Shown here: in pieces, positions 35,032 through 44,600 of the stretch
How positions within the stretch are numbered: the stretch's first letter is position 1
Layout of the letters: each line of letters starts with the position of its first letter
The notes under the pieces: generated by a model
The model's input: only the letters and a program-made list of their open reading frames with translations
Database searches by the model: none
Told to the model about the DNA's origin: nothing
Assembly (NCBI GenBank): GCA_017458125.1
Contig: JAFTGB010000028.1
Location: 29,102-93,101, forward strand
Length of the DNA stretch: 64,000 nt
Source: Prevotella sp.
GTDB taxonomy: Bacteria; Bacteroidota; Bacteroidia; Bacteroidales; Bacteroidaceae
Direction of reading: 5' to 3'
Program-made: the position numbers and the translations under genes

Positions 35032-36021
35032 GTGAACGAAAATATTTCTGCCACACTGAAATCATCAGAGACGGAAGACTGGCTTGACCTCCATGTCATC
35101 CGTCCCTTCTGTTATTACTGCGCACTGGCCTTTGCCAAGTTCGACGTACACCCCAACACCGTCACCATCCTGTCGATGATTATCGGTGCTGCCGCCACCG
35201 CATTCTTTGCCACCAGCAGCTACTACTACTCGGGATGGTGGGGACTCGGCATGAACCTCATCGCCATACTGATGCTCATGGTGGCCGACATTCTCGACTG
35301 CACCGACGGACAGCTGGCACGCATGACGGGCAAGAAGAGCAGGCTGGGACGCATCCTCGACGGTGTGGCCGGCTTCGTCTGGTTCGTACCCATCTACCAC
35401 GGACTGACCTACCGCTTCTACCTGCACCACGACATCGAGTTCTCCTTCCTCGGCATCGCCGACACGCAGCAGAACGTCATCATTGCCACGCTGGTGGTCT
35501 ATGCCTTGGGCGTCATCTCCGGCGTCATGGGACTGGCCGGACAGCAGCGACTGGCCGACTACTACATCCAGGTGCACCTCTTCTTCCTCAAGGGCGAAAA
35601 GGGCAGCGAACTCGACAACTCCAAGCGTCAGCAGGAAATCTACGACGCGATGGATGCCAAGACACCCTGGGTGGAGCGCTACTTCCAGAAGTCGTACATC
35701 GACTACACCAAGAAGCAGGAGGCCGTGACGCCACAGTTCCAGCGCCTGCTCGCCTGCCTGCGCCAGAAGTTCGGCACTACCGACAACATACCCGCCGAGG
35801 TGCGTCAGGACTTTCTGCGCCAGTCGCGCCCCGTCATCTTCTGGAACGGTCTGCTGACATTCAACTTCCGCTCCTTCTGGCTCTTCCTGTTCTGCCTGCT
35901 CGACGTGCCCGTCCTGAACTTCGTGTGGGAGATTGTGGCCATGGGCCTACTCTACCTCTATGTCAACCGCCGTCACGAGGCTTTCTGCCGTCGCCTGGCC
36001 CTGAAAATTGATAATGAATAA
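35032..36021 (+). CDS. CDP-alcohol phosphatidyltransferase family protein
   Basis: A 329-aa membrane protein with a GTG start. The CDP-alcohol motif is visible as DCTDGQLARMTGKKSRLG followed by RILDGVAG. Thus D-x2-DG-x2-AR-x8-G-x3-D is intact, but the final Asp (after x3) is Gly. Several membrane helices follow (PFCYYCALAFAKF, GLGMNLIAILMLMVADI, ATLVVYALGVISGVMGLAG, FWLFLFCLLDVPVLNF). It is longer than PgsA or PssA because of a hydrophilic insert near 185-260. The C-terminal KIDNE is array-encoded. The enzyme would join an alcohol to a CDP-activated lipid or glycerol; the substrate is unknown. Confidence 0.82.
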   Translation: MNENISATLKSSETEDWLDLHVIRPFCYYCALAFAKFDVHPNTVTILSMIIGAAATAFFATSSYYYSGWWGLGMNLIAILMLMVADILDCTDGQLARMTGKKSRLGRILDGVAGFVWFVPIYHGLTYRFYLHHDIEFSFLGIADTQQNVIIATLVVYALGVISGVMGLAGQQRLADYYIQVHLFFLKGEKGSELDNSKRQQEIYDAMDAKTPWVERYFQKSYIDYTKKQEAVTPQFQRLLACLRQKFGTTDNIPAEVRQDFLRQSRPVIFWNGLLTFNFRSFWLFLFCLLDVPVLNFVWEIVAMGLLYLYVNRRHEAFCRRLALKIDNE

Positions 36022-36034
36022 TTGATAATTGACA
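36007..36034. repeat. Heptamer array (ATTGATA)
   Basis: Four 7-bp units ATTGATA, ATGAATA, ATTGATA, ATTGACA. They provide the last codons and stop of the phosphatidyltransferase gene. Confidence 0.8.
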
Positions 36035-36042
36035 TTGGGCAG

Positions 36043-37098
36043 ATGTCTAAGCGGCTGAACAACATCTTCTTCTTCCTTGGCTGTGCGGCATGCGTGGTGA
36101 TGCTGTTCACTTTCGACGTCAGCTTCGTCGAACTGTGGCAACACATCTGTCATGCCGGCTACTGGCTCATACCCATCATCGGCATCTGGACTGTCGTCTA
36201 CGGACTTAACGCGCTGGCCTGGCGGGCCATCATCATCGGAAACGTAGGCAAAGAAGAAACAGCAAGCCGACAGTTGCTAAGCGGCAGATTCTTCTGGCGC
36301 ATCTACCGGCTCACCATCACAGGCTATGCCCTCAACTACGCCACACCCGTGGGCGGACTGGGCGGCGAACCATACCGCATACTGGAACTTTCGAAGGACA
36401 TCGACAAGGAGCACGCCACCTCCAGCGTCATACTCTACGCCATGATGCACTTCTTCGCACACTTCTGGTTCTGGTTCATCTCCATATTCATCTATCTGGC
36501 TCTCGTCGCCGCCGGCGACATGCCCATCAGCACGGCCATCGCCACCGTACTCGCCATCATCGTCGTCTTCTGTCTCGTGGCCTTCTACATCTTCTCTAAA
36601 GGCTACCGCAACGGACTGGTCATCTATGTGCTCGGACTCATCGGCAAGATTCCGGGGCTGAAAGGCTGGAGCAGCCGCTTCCAGCAGCGCCACGCAGAGA
36701 CGCTGCACAACATTGACGCGCAGATTGCCGCCCTCTACCGTCAAGACTCGCGCGCCTTCTACAGCAGCCTTGTGCTCGAATATTTCTCGCGTGTGGTGCA
36801 GAGTGCCGAAGTGCTCTTCATGTTGCTGCTCTTCGGCATCGACAACGGCGGCGGCTTCTACGGCATCCTCATCACCTACCTGCACAGCATCCTCATCGTA
36901 GCCTTCACCACGCTCTTTGCCAACCTCATCGGCTTCCTGCCCATGCAGCTTGGCGTACAGGAGGGAGGCTTCGTGCTCTCCATAGCCGCCCTCGGCCTGT
37001 CTGCCGCCCTCGGCATCTTCGTCAGCATCATCTGCCGCGTCCGCGAAATCATCTGGATAGCCATCGGCATGGCGCTGATGAAAGTCAAGAATGTTTAA
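36043..37098 (+). CDS. Flippase-like / lysylphosphatidylglycerol-synthase TM-domain protein
   Basis: A 351-aa polytopic membrane protein of the UPF0104/LPG_synthase_TM family. It has about eight helices and the family motif NYATPVGGLGGEPYRILELS. I use ATG 36043 rather than the in-frame TTG 36022 inside the array. It is third in the operon after the aminotransferase and CDP-alcohol transferase, suggesting translocation of the product across the inner membrane. Its last 54 nt carry a 38-bp segment (37045-37082) repeated exactly at 51863, so its present C-terminus (MKVKNV) may have been supplied by island insertion. Confidence 0.85.
   Translation: MSKRLNNIFFFLGCAACVVMLFTFDVSFVELWQHICHAGYWLIPIIGIWTVVYGLNALAWRAIIIGNVGKEETASRQLLSGRFFWRIYRLTITGYALNYATPVGGLGGEPYRILELSKDIDKEHATSSVILYAMMHFFAHFWFWFISIFIYLALVAAGDMPISTAIATVLAIIVVFCLVAFYIFSKGYRNGLVIYVLGLIGKIPGLKGWSSRFQQRHAETLHNIDAQIAALYRQDSRAFYSSLVLEYFSRVVQSAEVLFMLLLFGIDNGGGFYGILITYLHSILIVAFTTLFANLIGFLPMQLGVQEGGFVLSIAALGLSAALGIFVSIICRVREIIWIAIGMALMKVKNV
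37045..37082 (+). repeat. Left copy of 38-bp island-flanking direct repeat
   Basis: Identical over 38 bp to 51863-51900, both in the reading frame EIIWIAIGMALM. The copies then diverge. It marks the junction between the GC-rich core and the AT-rich island, as attL would. Confidence 0.75.
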
Positions 37099-37125
37099 AA
37101 TATCGAACCTATCGCTACGCTCATT

Positions 37126-37578
37126 TCATTCTTTCGGCATGGAGATAGCGATAAACTGGTTGGTATCCTCTGCCACTCCTATCAAACCTTTTGAGCATGC
37201 TTCGTCCCATCCGAAATAGGTGTAGTATTCTCCGTCTATTTCCTTTCTAAAAGAAAACCAAAGGTCTTTATATTCAATCCGTGTGACGTTCTCCTTTTTA
37301 GAAAGGTCATAGATACCACACTTGCCATTTCGCCACACAACACCATACCGGTCAGCAGGCGAGCTTACCATCAGACTATCGCACTCGTCTAATGGAATCT
37401 GAGGAACAGGAGGATTGGAAACATTCACCGTGTCAACAGATGCTGTATCAACAGCAACACTTCCATTTGCAGGATAAATAACTCCCGTATTCACATCGAT
37501 GGAGTCCATTTGCTCTACTACCTGAGCGTTTACACCTACAGCTATAGCCACTAATAGGACAAAAACAAAATTTCTCAT
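37126..37578 (-). CDS. Secreted small protein, unknown function
   Basis: A 150-aa protein with a signal peptide (FVFVLLVAIAVGVNAQ), a Val/Ser/Thr-rich linker of about 45 aa, then a compact domain (RYGVVWRNGKCGIYDLS ... YFGWDEACSKGLIGVAE) with a WG-repeat-like feel. Such domains occur at the C-terminus of secreted Prevotella proteins. It is the last gene of the island and may have its own transcription, since it is 64 bp from its neighbour. Function unknown. Confidence 0.55.
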   Translation of the reverse strand: MRNFVFVLLVAIAVGVNAQVVEQMDSIDVNTGVIYPANGSVAVDTASVDTVNVSNPPVPQIPLDECDSLMVSSPADRYGVVWRNGKCGIYDLSKKENVTRIEYKDLWFSFRKEIDGEYYTYFGWDEACSKGLIGVAEDTNQFIAISMPKE

Positions 37579-37642
37579 ATTCTTAAAAATTTTATATGTT
37601 TACTGAATAGAGTATGAAAAATCTCAAAATCTATCACTCCGT

Positions 37643-38194
37643 TTATCCAAAAGGTGTCCAATATTTCCATTTCTGTTGAAATATACATCTGGCCTCCTTA
37701 GCACGTTGTCGTCTTATGGATGAGTCACCCATATCTTCAAACTTAGTCAGCAGATGAAGGTTCTTGTCAATATAGGCATAGATGGCCGTCTCGTTAATGC
37801 AATGTGTCTCAAAAGTATTTTCATCGATGGTATATCCATCCTCATATAGCTGCCATTTCACCAGAGCGATGTCAGCAATGAATGGCTCAATCTTAAACTC
37901 GCGCATTGCTCTCAACTCGTATGCATCATCAATGTTCGGCAGTTTCTCTATTGAGGCGAAGTCAATGTCATTCTTGGTTATAAACAGCAGATTCCCATCA
38001 TGGTTCGATATTTGGTAAGCCCTTTGGTTACCTGCATTTACAAGGTATCTCGTCTTGTCTTGGTCACAAAGAGGCTTGTAGAAAAGCATTACCTCGTCAT
38101 TGAGATAATCAAAGATAAATCCTTCATCATTGAAACTCTTGCTCATTAAAGACACATACTTTTGAGTCGCTGTCATCATTTCAAAATCTTCCAT
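37643..38194 (-). CDS. Hypothetical cytoplasmic protein (183 aa)
   Basis: I do not recognise this family. It has no signal or membrane segment; it is mixed alpha/beta and slightly acidic, with Tyr/Asp/Glu-rich segments (FDYLNDEVMLFYKPLCDQDK, NHDGNLLFITKNDIDFASI) and a basic C-terminus (RRQRAKEARCIFQQKWKYW). It lies in the co-directional accessory operon after the 38-aa ORF. It might be an immunity or accessory protein of the system; this is inference only. Confidence 0.6.
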   Translation of the reverse strand: MEDFEMMTATQKYVSLMSKSFNDEGFIFDYLNDEVMLFYKPLCDQDKTRYLVNAGNQRAYQISNHDGNLLFITKNDIDFASIEKLPNIDDAYELRAMREFKIEPFIADIALVKWQLYEDGYTIDENTFETHCINETAIYAYIDKNLHLLTKFEDMGDSSIRRQRAKEARCIFQQKWKYWTPFG

Positions 38195-38239
38195 ATTTCA
38201 CCTTACAATATACAACTCTATCTTGACCATTCCTCTTGG

Positions 38240-38356
38240 TTAATCATAGTCGTTGATGTCAAGACCTATCAGTTTATTCTGCTCACCCTTCTCAATCTTC
38301 TCTTTGTACCGATTAGCCAAACAATCCAAAGCCTCTTGTGCTGTTATTGTCTCCAT
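38240..38356 (-). CDS. Small protein (38 aa)
   Basis: A short ORF (begins METITAQEAL, ends LDINDYD) starting 12 bp after the stop of the 127-aa gene and preceded by a G-rich GGGGGTG Shine-Dalgarno-like stretch. It is charged, helical and rich in Glu/Lys. Position and spacing fit a genuine operon member. Function unknown. Confidence 0.5.
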   Translation of the reverse strand: METITAQEALDCLANRYKEKIEKGEQNKLIGLDINDYD

Positions 38357-38368
38357 TGTTTTCACCCC

Positions 38369-38752
38369 CTAATAATGCACAGAATATTCAAACTTGATGT
38401 CTTTCTCTTGGCACCACCTTTCAATGTATAAGTCGGCAGAGCCTTTATACTTTCCAAAACGCTCATACATGGCTTGCATCATGTCCTTGGCGTTATGTGT
38501 TCCCGTTCGGAGCATGATTTTCTTGGTGTTCTCTTCATCAAAGTTCCACGTCATCTCCACCTCTCCATCTCTGGAACGCTCCCAATCCTCTTCTGCGCCC
38601 CAGTTTATTTTAACCATATAGAACTTCTCGTCTTGGTATCCGATGGCGAACAGCGTTCCGACTTCAACACTACCAGTCATTGCATCATCACGGAATTTGA
38701 TGGAATAACGTTCTTGTGGCTTCTTGTAGCCATAATACTTTTTGTGGCTCAT
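38369..38752 (-). CDS. Hypothetical protein (127 aa)
   Basis: Unrecognised cytoplasmic protein: basic N-terminus (MSHKKYYGYKKPQERY), a beta-rich middle (FYMVKINWGAEEDWERSRDGEVEMTW) and a C-terminal helix pair (DMMQAMYERFGKYKGSADLYIERW). It is part of the island operon, 38 bp after the 422-aa shared-domain protein. No catalytic motif seen. Confidence 0.6.
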   Translation of the reverse strand: MSHKKYYGYKKPQERYSIKFRDDAMTGSVEVGTLFAIGYQDEKFYMVKINWGAEEDWERSRDGEVEMTWNFDEENTKKIMLRTGTHNAKDMMQAMYERFGKYKGSADLYIERWCQEKDIKFEYSVHY

Positions 38753-38790
38753 ATTGTTTTCTTCTATTGTGCGTAAGTGTTACAAAGCTA

Positions 38791-40059
38791 TCACTCTTCA
38801 ATATGTTTTACACAGACAGATATTTCATCAAGTGTATTTGGCATGTTTCTTCTATAGTCAAGTTTGTCGGCATACCCCGGCTTGGCATTCGCTGAATAGA
38901 ATTTCAACTCGCAGATAAAGTCATTTGTTTCTTTCAGTAATGTTTCCTTATAAACAATCTGCCCTGTCATATTGGCAATAAGTAAAATAGCCGGATTCAA
39001 AGCAATTGCTGCGCCAATACCTACAGTAATAGGGACGTTGGAGGACACAAGAAATGCGGTTTTCCTATCTTTCATATTAGCAGTAAGACTTGCTCCCTTA
39101 GCCTTGAATCCGAAATGACTCAAATGATAACGTATTGCATCAAAACTAACTGAACAAACATCCGTATCGGTTTTAAGTATGCACGATGCCAAAATCTGAA
39201 ACGCTTCGGTTCCTTTCTTCGCAGTTATATTTTCACGAATTCCATTAACAATTTTGATTTCTCCACCTTTGTAATTCAATCTTCCATCTGTCTGTTCACA
39301 TCCAGTTGGTTTTGTTTCTCCGAGTATATAATCATCAATTCTGAATGCCTTGCAATCATCTAAACGCTCTATACGTTCACGCAAGCACAAAAGTTCTCGC
39401 TCTTTGCGTTCAAATTCTTGTTCAAGTTCTTTTTTATGAAGTAACATTTCCCACTGGCTAAGGCTATGAAACTTTGACAAGAAAGGCAAATCTTCAATTT
39501 CTTTGAATAGCTCTTTCGCAATATAGGATGATTGATTTATGAGATAATTGCTGAATACTATGATTTCAATATTATCTTTATGCTCAGAATGGAAATTCTT
39601 TATCTTGTTTATGATGTTAGGAATAATCGTATCGAACAAATCACTATCTAAAACAACGACGTTGCCTCTTTCTTGTAAGTCCTTGCCTACAGCTGCATAG
39701 TACTTGTTATCATGTGAAGCAAGCCAATCTACATATTCTAGGGGAAGCTGAAGTTTAGCTGTGGTCTTTCCTTCCAGGAATCCTTTTTGCAGAATATCTG
39801 CTAATATCCGATACCATTCCGTCTGGATGCCCTCATATGCTTCAGGGTTATATTCTTTAAAGTCGTACAATAAATTCCCAACAGGATTAATAAGACGATA
39901 AAGTGATGTACCTTGTGCATCTTTCAAATCACCAACTAAAGCATCGCCAACAAATGAACAGAAATCATTGAAATATTGGCAATCCAACACTTCGATATCC
40001 TCGGCACATTTTTCTGGCAAGGGCTTATTATCTATTTGGATGTATAATATCTTTTTCAT
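38791..40059 (-). CDS. Shared-N-domain protein with C-terminal unknown domain and hydrophobic patch
   Basis: A 422-aa protein. Residues 1-205 are the island's shared domain (LYIQIDN near the start; NDFCSFVGDALVGDLKD; YRLINPVGNLLYDF; VFSNYLINQSSYIAKEL). A charged coiled-coil follows (about 210-240, EFERKERELLCLRERIE), then a second domain (about 245-330) also found in the 365-aa protein (CKAFRIDDYILGETK, YKGGEIKI, EAFQILASCILK). Residues about 345-370 form one hydrophobic segment (VPITVGIGAAIALNPAILLIA) that could insert in a membrane. No enzyme motif was recognised. I suggest an adaptor-plus-effector protein. Confidence 0.65.
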   Translation of the reverse strand: MKKILYIQIDNKPLPEKCAEDIEVLDCQYFNDFCSFVGDALVGDLKDAQGTSLYRLINPVGNLLYDFKEYNPEAYEGIQTEWYRILADILQKGFLEGKTTAKLQLPLEYVDWLASHDNKYYAAVGKDLQERGNVVVLDSDLFDTIIPNIINKIKNFHSEHKDNIEIIVFSNYLINQSSYIAKELFKEIEDLPFLSKFHSLSQWEMLLHKKELEQEFERKERELLCLRERIERLDDCKAFRIDDYILGETKPTGCEQTDGRLNYKGGEIKIVNGIRENITAKKGTEAFQILASCILKTDTDVCSVSFDAIRYHLSHFGFKAKGASLTANMKDRKTAFLVSSNVPITVGIGAAIALNPAILLIANMTGQIVYKETLLKETNDFICELKFYSANAKPGYADKLDYRRNMPNTLDEISVCVKHIEE

Positions 40060-40193
40060 AAATTACACCTATTTTACTAACCAAATTATGGAAAACTGCT
40101 GGCATAAGCGTTTTTTATTCAGTCATTGGCTTTACCCCCGCTGCCTAAATTCTCGTAACCCCGCAAGCTTAGTACTATTGAAAGGGTTTAAAC

Positions 40194-41591
40194 TTAGAGG
40201 GCAAGGCGAAAGCCGAGGTCGTTGCTGCGGTAAGACGGCGTGTTGTTGCAGCGGCACGAAGTGCGGCAGTTCCCCGCGCCGAAGAACCAGCTACCACCAC
40301 GGTTCACGCGGTTAGACCCACTTGCGGGTCCTTTGGGATTGGTTTGATTACCGCTACTATAGTCCCCCCACCAATCTTGGCACCATTCAAACACATTACC
40401 GCTCATGTCATAGATATCCAGTTCATTGGGTTTCTTTTGTCCTACCGGGTGTGTCGTCCTACCATCGTTGTCACTATACCATGCTACTTCGCCCAAATTG
40501 TCGCTGCCAGCATATTTATAACCTTTGCATAGTTTGCCTCCACGGGCGGCATATTCCCATTCTGCCTCAGTGGGCAGACGAAATTGCTTACCCGTCAGTT
40601 TATTTAGTTTGCGGATAAATTCCTGGCAACTATACTTTGGATGGCCAAGGTCGTCCCAACAGACATTCTCTACAGGAAGATTTGCCCCCTTGAAACGAGA
40701 AGGATTATTGCCCATCACAGCTGTCCATAACTCCTGTGTTACAGTGAATTGCCCTATGTAAAAGTCGCTAAGCGTCACCTTGTGAGGTGGTTTTTCATTG
40801 TCATAGGCATCACTGCCTTGTTCCGGTGTGGCTCCCATAGTGAAAGTGCCACCCTCAACACGAATCATTTCAAAAGGAACTCCATTAACGACAAATGACT
40901 TTGGTTCTTCACAGGAATGGCGTGATAACGGCATTCCTGTGAAGAACCATGACTTTGGTCGTTTTGCCTCTTCTTCTAACTGTCGTATTACTATTTGCTC
41001 CATCCAACGATCATAACGTAGAAACTCCATGTCGACGATTTTTACTCTTTTTACAACATAAGAACTGTTACGAATTATTGGATTACTAAATACGACAAAT
41101 GAAATATCGTCCTTTCTTTCATGGAGGGTATGGCTAATCTTGTAAGTCAAAGATGCCATAACATCATCAATAACATCTTCTGATGAAATGCTAATCTTTC
41201 CTCTCTTCTTTTGCAACTCCTTTCCTACGTTTTCATAATACTGGTTGTCGTTCTGCAATAACCAGTCAACGTATGTTTGTGGCAATCTTAGCGTCAGGTC
41301 ATACTCCAAGGTTCCTTTATGTAGTAGTTCTCCCAGATAGTCATACCACTTAGAGATTACATCATTGAACGCCTCTTTATTAATTGTCTTGAAATCCATA
41401 AGCAATTGCCCAACAGGATTTATCAGACGATAAAATGGCTTCTCATTCTCGTCTTTCAAATCACTAACCAATGCATCGCCTACCATAGAGCAGAAGTCAT
41501 TGATGCAACGGCAATCTAACACCTCAACATCCTCACCACATCCTTCTGGCAAGGAATTGTTGTCAATCTGAATATATAATGTTTTTTTCAT
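40194..41591 (-). CDS. Shared-N-domain SUMF1/FGE protein, DGR-type target
   Basis: A 465-aa protein. Residues 1-205 are the shared domain, a linker follows (213-230 encoded by a mini-IS), and from about 235 a formylglycine-generating-enzyme-like (SUMF1) domain: GGTFTMGATPEQG, TVTQELWTAVMGNNPSRFKG, FRLPTEAEWEYAARGG, YDMSGNVFEWCQDWW, RVNRGGSWFFG. The C-terminal 31 codons have the pattern of a diversity-generating retroelement variable region: fixed GG-SW, NCR and GFRL positions interleaved with residues whose codons can derive from AAC/AAT. No reverse transcriptase lies in the window. The role inferred is variable ligand recognition rather than sulfatase activation. Confidence 0.8.
   Translation of the reverse strand: MKKTLYIQIDNNSLPEGCGEDVEVLDCRCINDFCSMVGDALVSDLKDENEKPFYRLINPVGQLLMDFKTINKEAFNDVISKWYDYLGELLHKGTLEYDLTLRLPQTYVDWLLQNDNQYYENVGKELQKKRGKISISSEDVIDDVMASLTYKISHTLHERKDDISFVVFSNPIIRNSSYVVKRVKIVDMEFLRYDRWMEQIVIRQLEEEAKRPKSWFFTGMPLSRHSCEEPKSFVVNGVPFEMIRVEGGTFTMGATPEQGSDAYDNEKPPHKVTLSDFYIGQFTVTQELWTAVMGNNPSRFKGANLPVENVCWDDLGHPKYSCQEFIRKLNKLTGKQFRLPTEAEWEYAARGGKLCKGYKYAGSDNLGEVAWYSDNDGRTTHPVGQKKPNELDIYDMSGNVFEWCQDWWGDYSSGNQTNPKGPASGSNRVNRGGSWFFGAGNCRTSCRCNNTPSYRSNDLGFRLAL
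40197..40301 (-). other. Candidate DGR variable region
   Basis: The last 35 codons of the SUMF1 gene, from RGGSW to the stop. Putative variable codons TTC, TTC, GGC, TGC, AGC, GAC and TAC differ from AAC/AAT only at positions one and two, while intervening codons (CGC, GCG, CCG, GGC, CTC) contain few A. The stretch is more GC-rich than the rest of the gene, as retroelement template-derived tails often are. Confidence 0.5.
40903..40948. mobile_element. 46-bp mini-ISL3 (two fused ends) with 8-bp target duplication
   Basis: Starts GGTTCTTCACAGGAATGGC and ends with its inverse (GCATTCCTGTGAAGAACC). It is flanked on both sides by ATGACTTT (40895-40902 and 40949-40956). Its first 32 bp match the ISL3-like end at 63864 with two differences. 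Element plus one target copy is 54 bp, so it adds 18 in-frame codons to the SUMF1 gene. Confidence 0.85.
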
Positions 41592-41602
41592 ATCCGCTCT
41601 TA

Positions 41603-44600
41603 TTATCTTTCAACATACTTTTTGCTGTTTCCGTTTCTATCCTTTATAATATATATATGGTTGAGAAGTGGTTTGCTTACCTGTAGCCCATCAACAGAAT
41701 ATATTTTCCCTTCACTTTCCACTAAGCCAGAAACGGAGTTTATTCCCTCTGTTACTATATCATCTACAATTTTCGCAAATTTATCCCAGTTTTTCTGAGT
41801 GTATTCTGTTACGCAACCTGCTGGTACGTGTAAGGTACAGGTTGCACACTCTGGATAAAAAGCATAACTATCCATATCCGAGGACAAGCTGGGGGCGGTG
41901 GTTGAGCAACAATAAACGTCTTTCAAATTGTAGCATTCGTAGAAAGAGTAAGTCCCAATAGAGCGGATGGTTTTAGGAATGACTAAACTCGTAATACCAT
42001 CACATCCTCTGAAAGCCATATTCCTCACCTTTGTAACACCCTCAGGAATAACACATTCTCCTTCAAAGCTCCCTAGGCAGCTATATACAATCTGTCCGTT
42101 TAGACTCTTCAGTGTTGATCCTTCAAACTTGAACACATCGTTATTTTCCGCAGTAAAATGATTCATTTTATTACTTCCAAAAGGATTGTCACCAATAGAT
42201 GATAACGTTGAAGGGATGCTCACGTCATCCAAATATCTACAGAAGAAGAACGCATAGTTGTCAATATCTTTAACATTGGGGAATTCGATATTAAGCAGAT
42301 TATAGCAATAGCTAAACCCATGTCGCCCGATTTGTTCCAAATTTGACGGAAGTTTGATATATTGCAATAAATCACAATATTGAAATGAATAGCCGTTTAA
42401 TGCATTTTCTTCAATTGCTGCCTCGGAGAGATCCAAATAATAAAGTTGTCCCTTTCCGTATTGGGCCATTCCTTTCAACGCAGCAATATCACTATCGTTT
42501 AATGTACCTGTCAGTTTTAACTTTGTGACGGTTGTACTCTTGTCTGCTAAGTTTGCAACCAAAGTACCAGCGGATGACAAATGAACAATCACAGGGTCTT
42601 CAACGATTACGTCCGGTGTGACACCAACCAAGATGCTGATATTGTCGGCATAAATGGAGGCATCGTCAGGAGATAAATACGAGTCAGCTCCATCACGGAT
42701 AACATGCAATAATCCTTCAGAATTATAGCCATCTATGATATAAACTTCGTCATAGCCAGAATTAACACATTCAACCATTACTGGCGTGCCTTCTGAAAGT
42801 TCCTTATAGACCATCTTTGTCCATTCTTCCAATTCATAGAAACGGGAACTTAACAGGTGCATATCAGGATTAAAGCCAAAGAACTTTTTAAGCGCAGAAG
42901 AGCAATATTCCAACTGCGTCGCGCCATCCTTATTTGCTGGTAACTCCTTGTCGAATGTCGCTACAGCACAATGGTACACCAATTCTGCCACAGCATTCCG
43001 TTGCTGGGCATTCAGGTTATTAGCATTACTGCAATTATCCACCATGTTGTTCCAATCATAATGTGCAGAAGAGAAATCTGCAGAGAACATTGCATCTCCC
43101 TTATTGTGTTGAGCAAAAAACAACTTATCTTTTCCACTAATACGCGCCTGCCAATAATTCATGACTTGTGCCATTGAAACAGCTCCACTACTTGGAGTGA
43201 TTCTTTGAGTTGTTGTTCCATCATTATTTTCGGGGAACTTTGCGGAAAGCACCTCGTCATTTTTTGACCATTTTGTTTGAAGCAAAGGGGGTACCTCTGC
43301 CTTAAATCCATTTTCAGCAATGATGTCACTATTTGTTTTCTCAACATCGTCAACGATTTGCGCGAACATTGTCCATCCTTTTTGTTGATATTCCTCAATA
43401 CAGCCAGCAGGGACGTGAAGAATACAATTGGATACAGAGGAATCGAAGGAATCTCCTTCTATTTTGGGAGCTGAGGTTGCATGGCAAAAAACATCTTTTA
43501 AACTATAACATTCCCCGAAAGAATTTGTCCCTATTTGCTTTAACGTTGCAGGAAGCTCAACAGATGTCATTTTACAAACTTTATAAAAAGCTTCATGGTT
43601 AATTGTTTCTACTCCTTGGGAGACGATATAGCCACCAATACATTTCACTGGTAATGAATACAAAGTCTTTCCGTCTTTGCTTATAATTGCATTATTGATT
43701 TCTTGAAAAAATGGGCTTGTTTTATCAACTTTCAAAAGATTTGTTTTTGTATAAACAAAAGGGTTTCTTACAATTTGTTTTAAATGTGACGGCAAGTTTA
43801 TCTCCTCCAAATATCTACAACGATAAAAAGCATTATATCCTAAATACTCTAAATCATTAGGAAAGTGTACTTTCCATAATCCTCTGCAATCATTAAAAGC
43901 GTATTTTTCTATCCGTTTAATACTGTTAGGCAATACGATTTCTTGCAAAGTGTAGTTTTGTTCGCAACAAAGTTTAAAAGATGAGTCCAATATAGCATCA
44001 CCTTCAATGGTACATTGAGAAAGGTCTAAATATGATAATTGTCCTGTTGTTGTTCTTGTAAGTTCTGCAAGCCATTCAATGTCACTACTATTCAAATAGC
44101 CAGATATTTTTAGCCTACAAATTTTTCGACTTGCAACTTCACCTCCTAATTGTTCGATTAGAGTTCCTGGGGAAGTAACATTTACCGTGACAAGATTTCC
44201 CTCTAATGTTTCAGGACATATGCCTATAATCATTCGCATATTTCTAGTATAAGTTTGGTCTGTACGAGTTAGGTCATAATAAGTATCCTTGTTAAAACCT
44301 ATATCTGCCTTACCCAAATTCAAATGGACATTTCCGTTTTCGTCATAACCGTCTGCTACAAAGATGTGGTCTGCGCCCATTGGTGCCAAATCTCCTTGAT
44401 ATCTACCTCCCATTAATACAGGCCTACCTTCTGAAAGTTCCTTGTAAATCATAGTTAACCATTCATCCATTGTATAGGCACCATGAATGAATCGAACAAG
44501 TTGGGAATTCTTATTGTAACCAAAGTATTTCTTTAATACTGTGTGTATATACTCTATTTGGGTCGCTGTAGATGTGCTATAATTCATTTCCAAAGCCACT

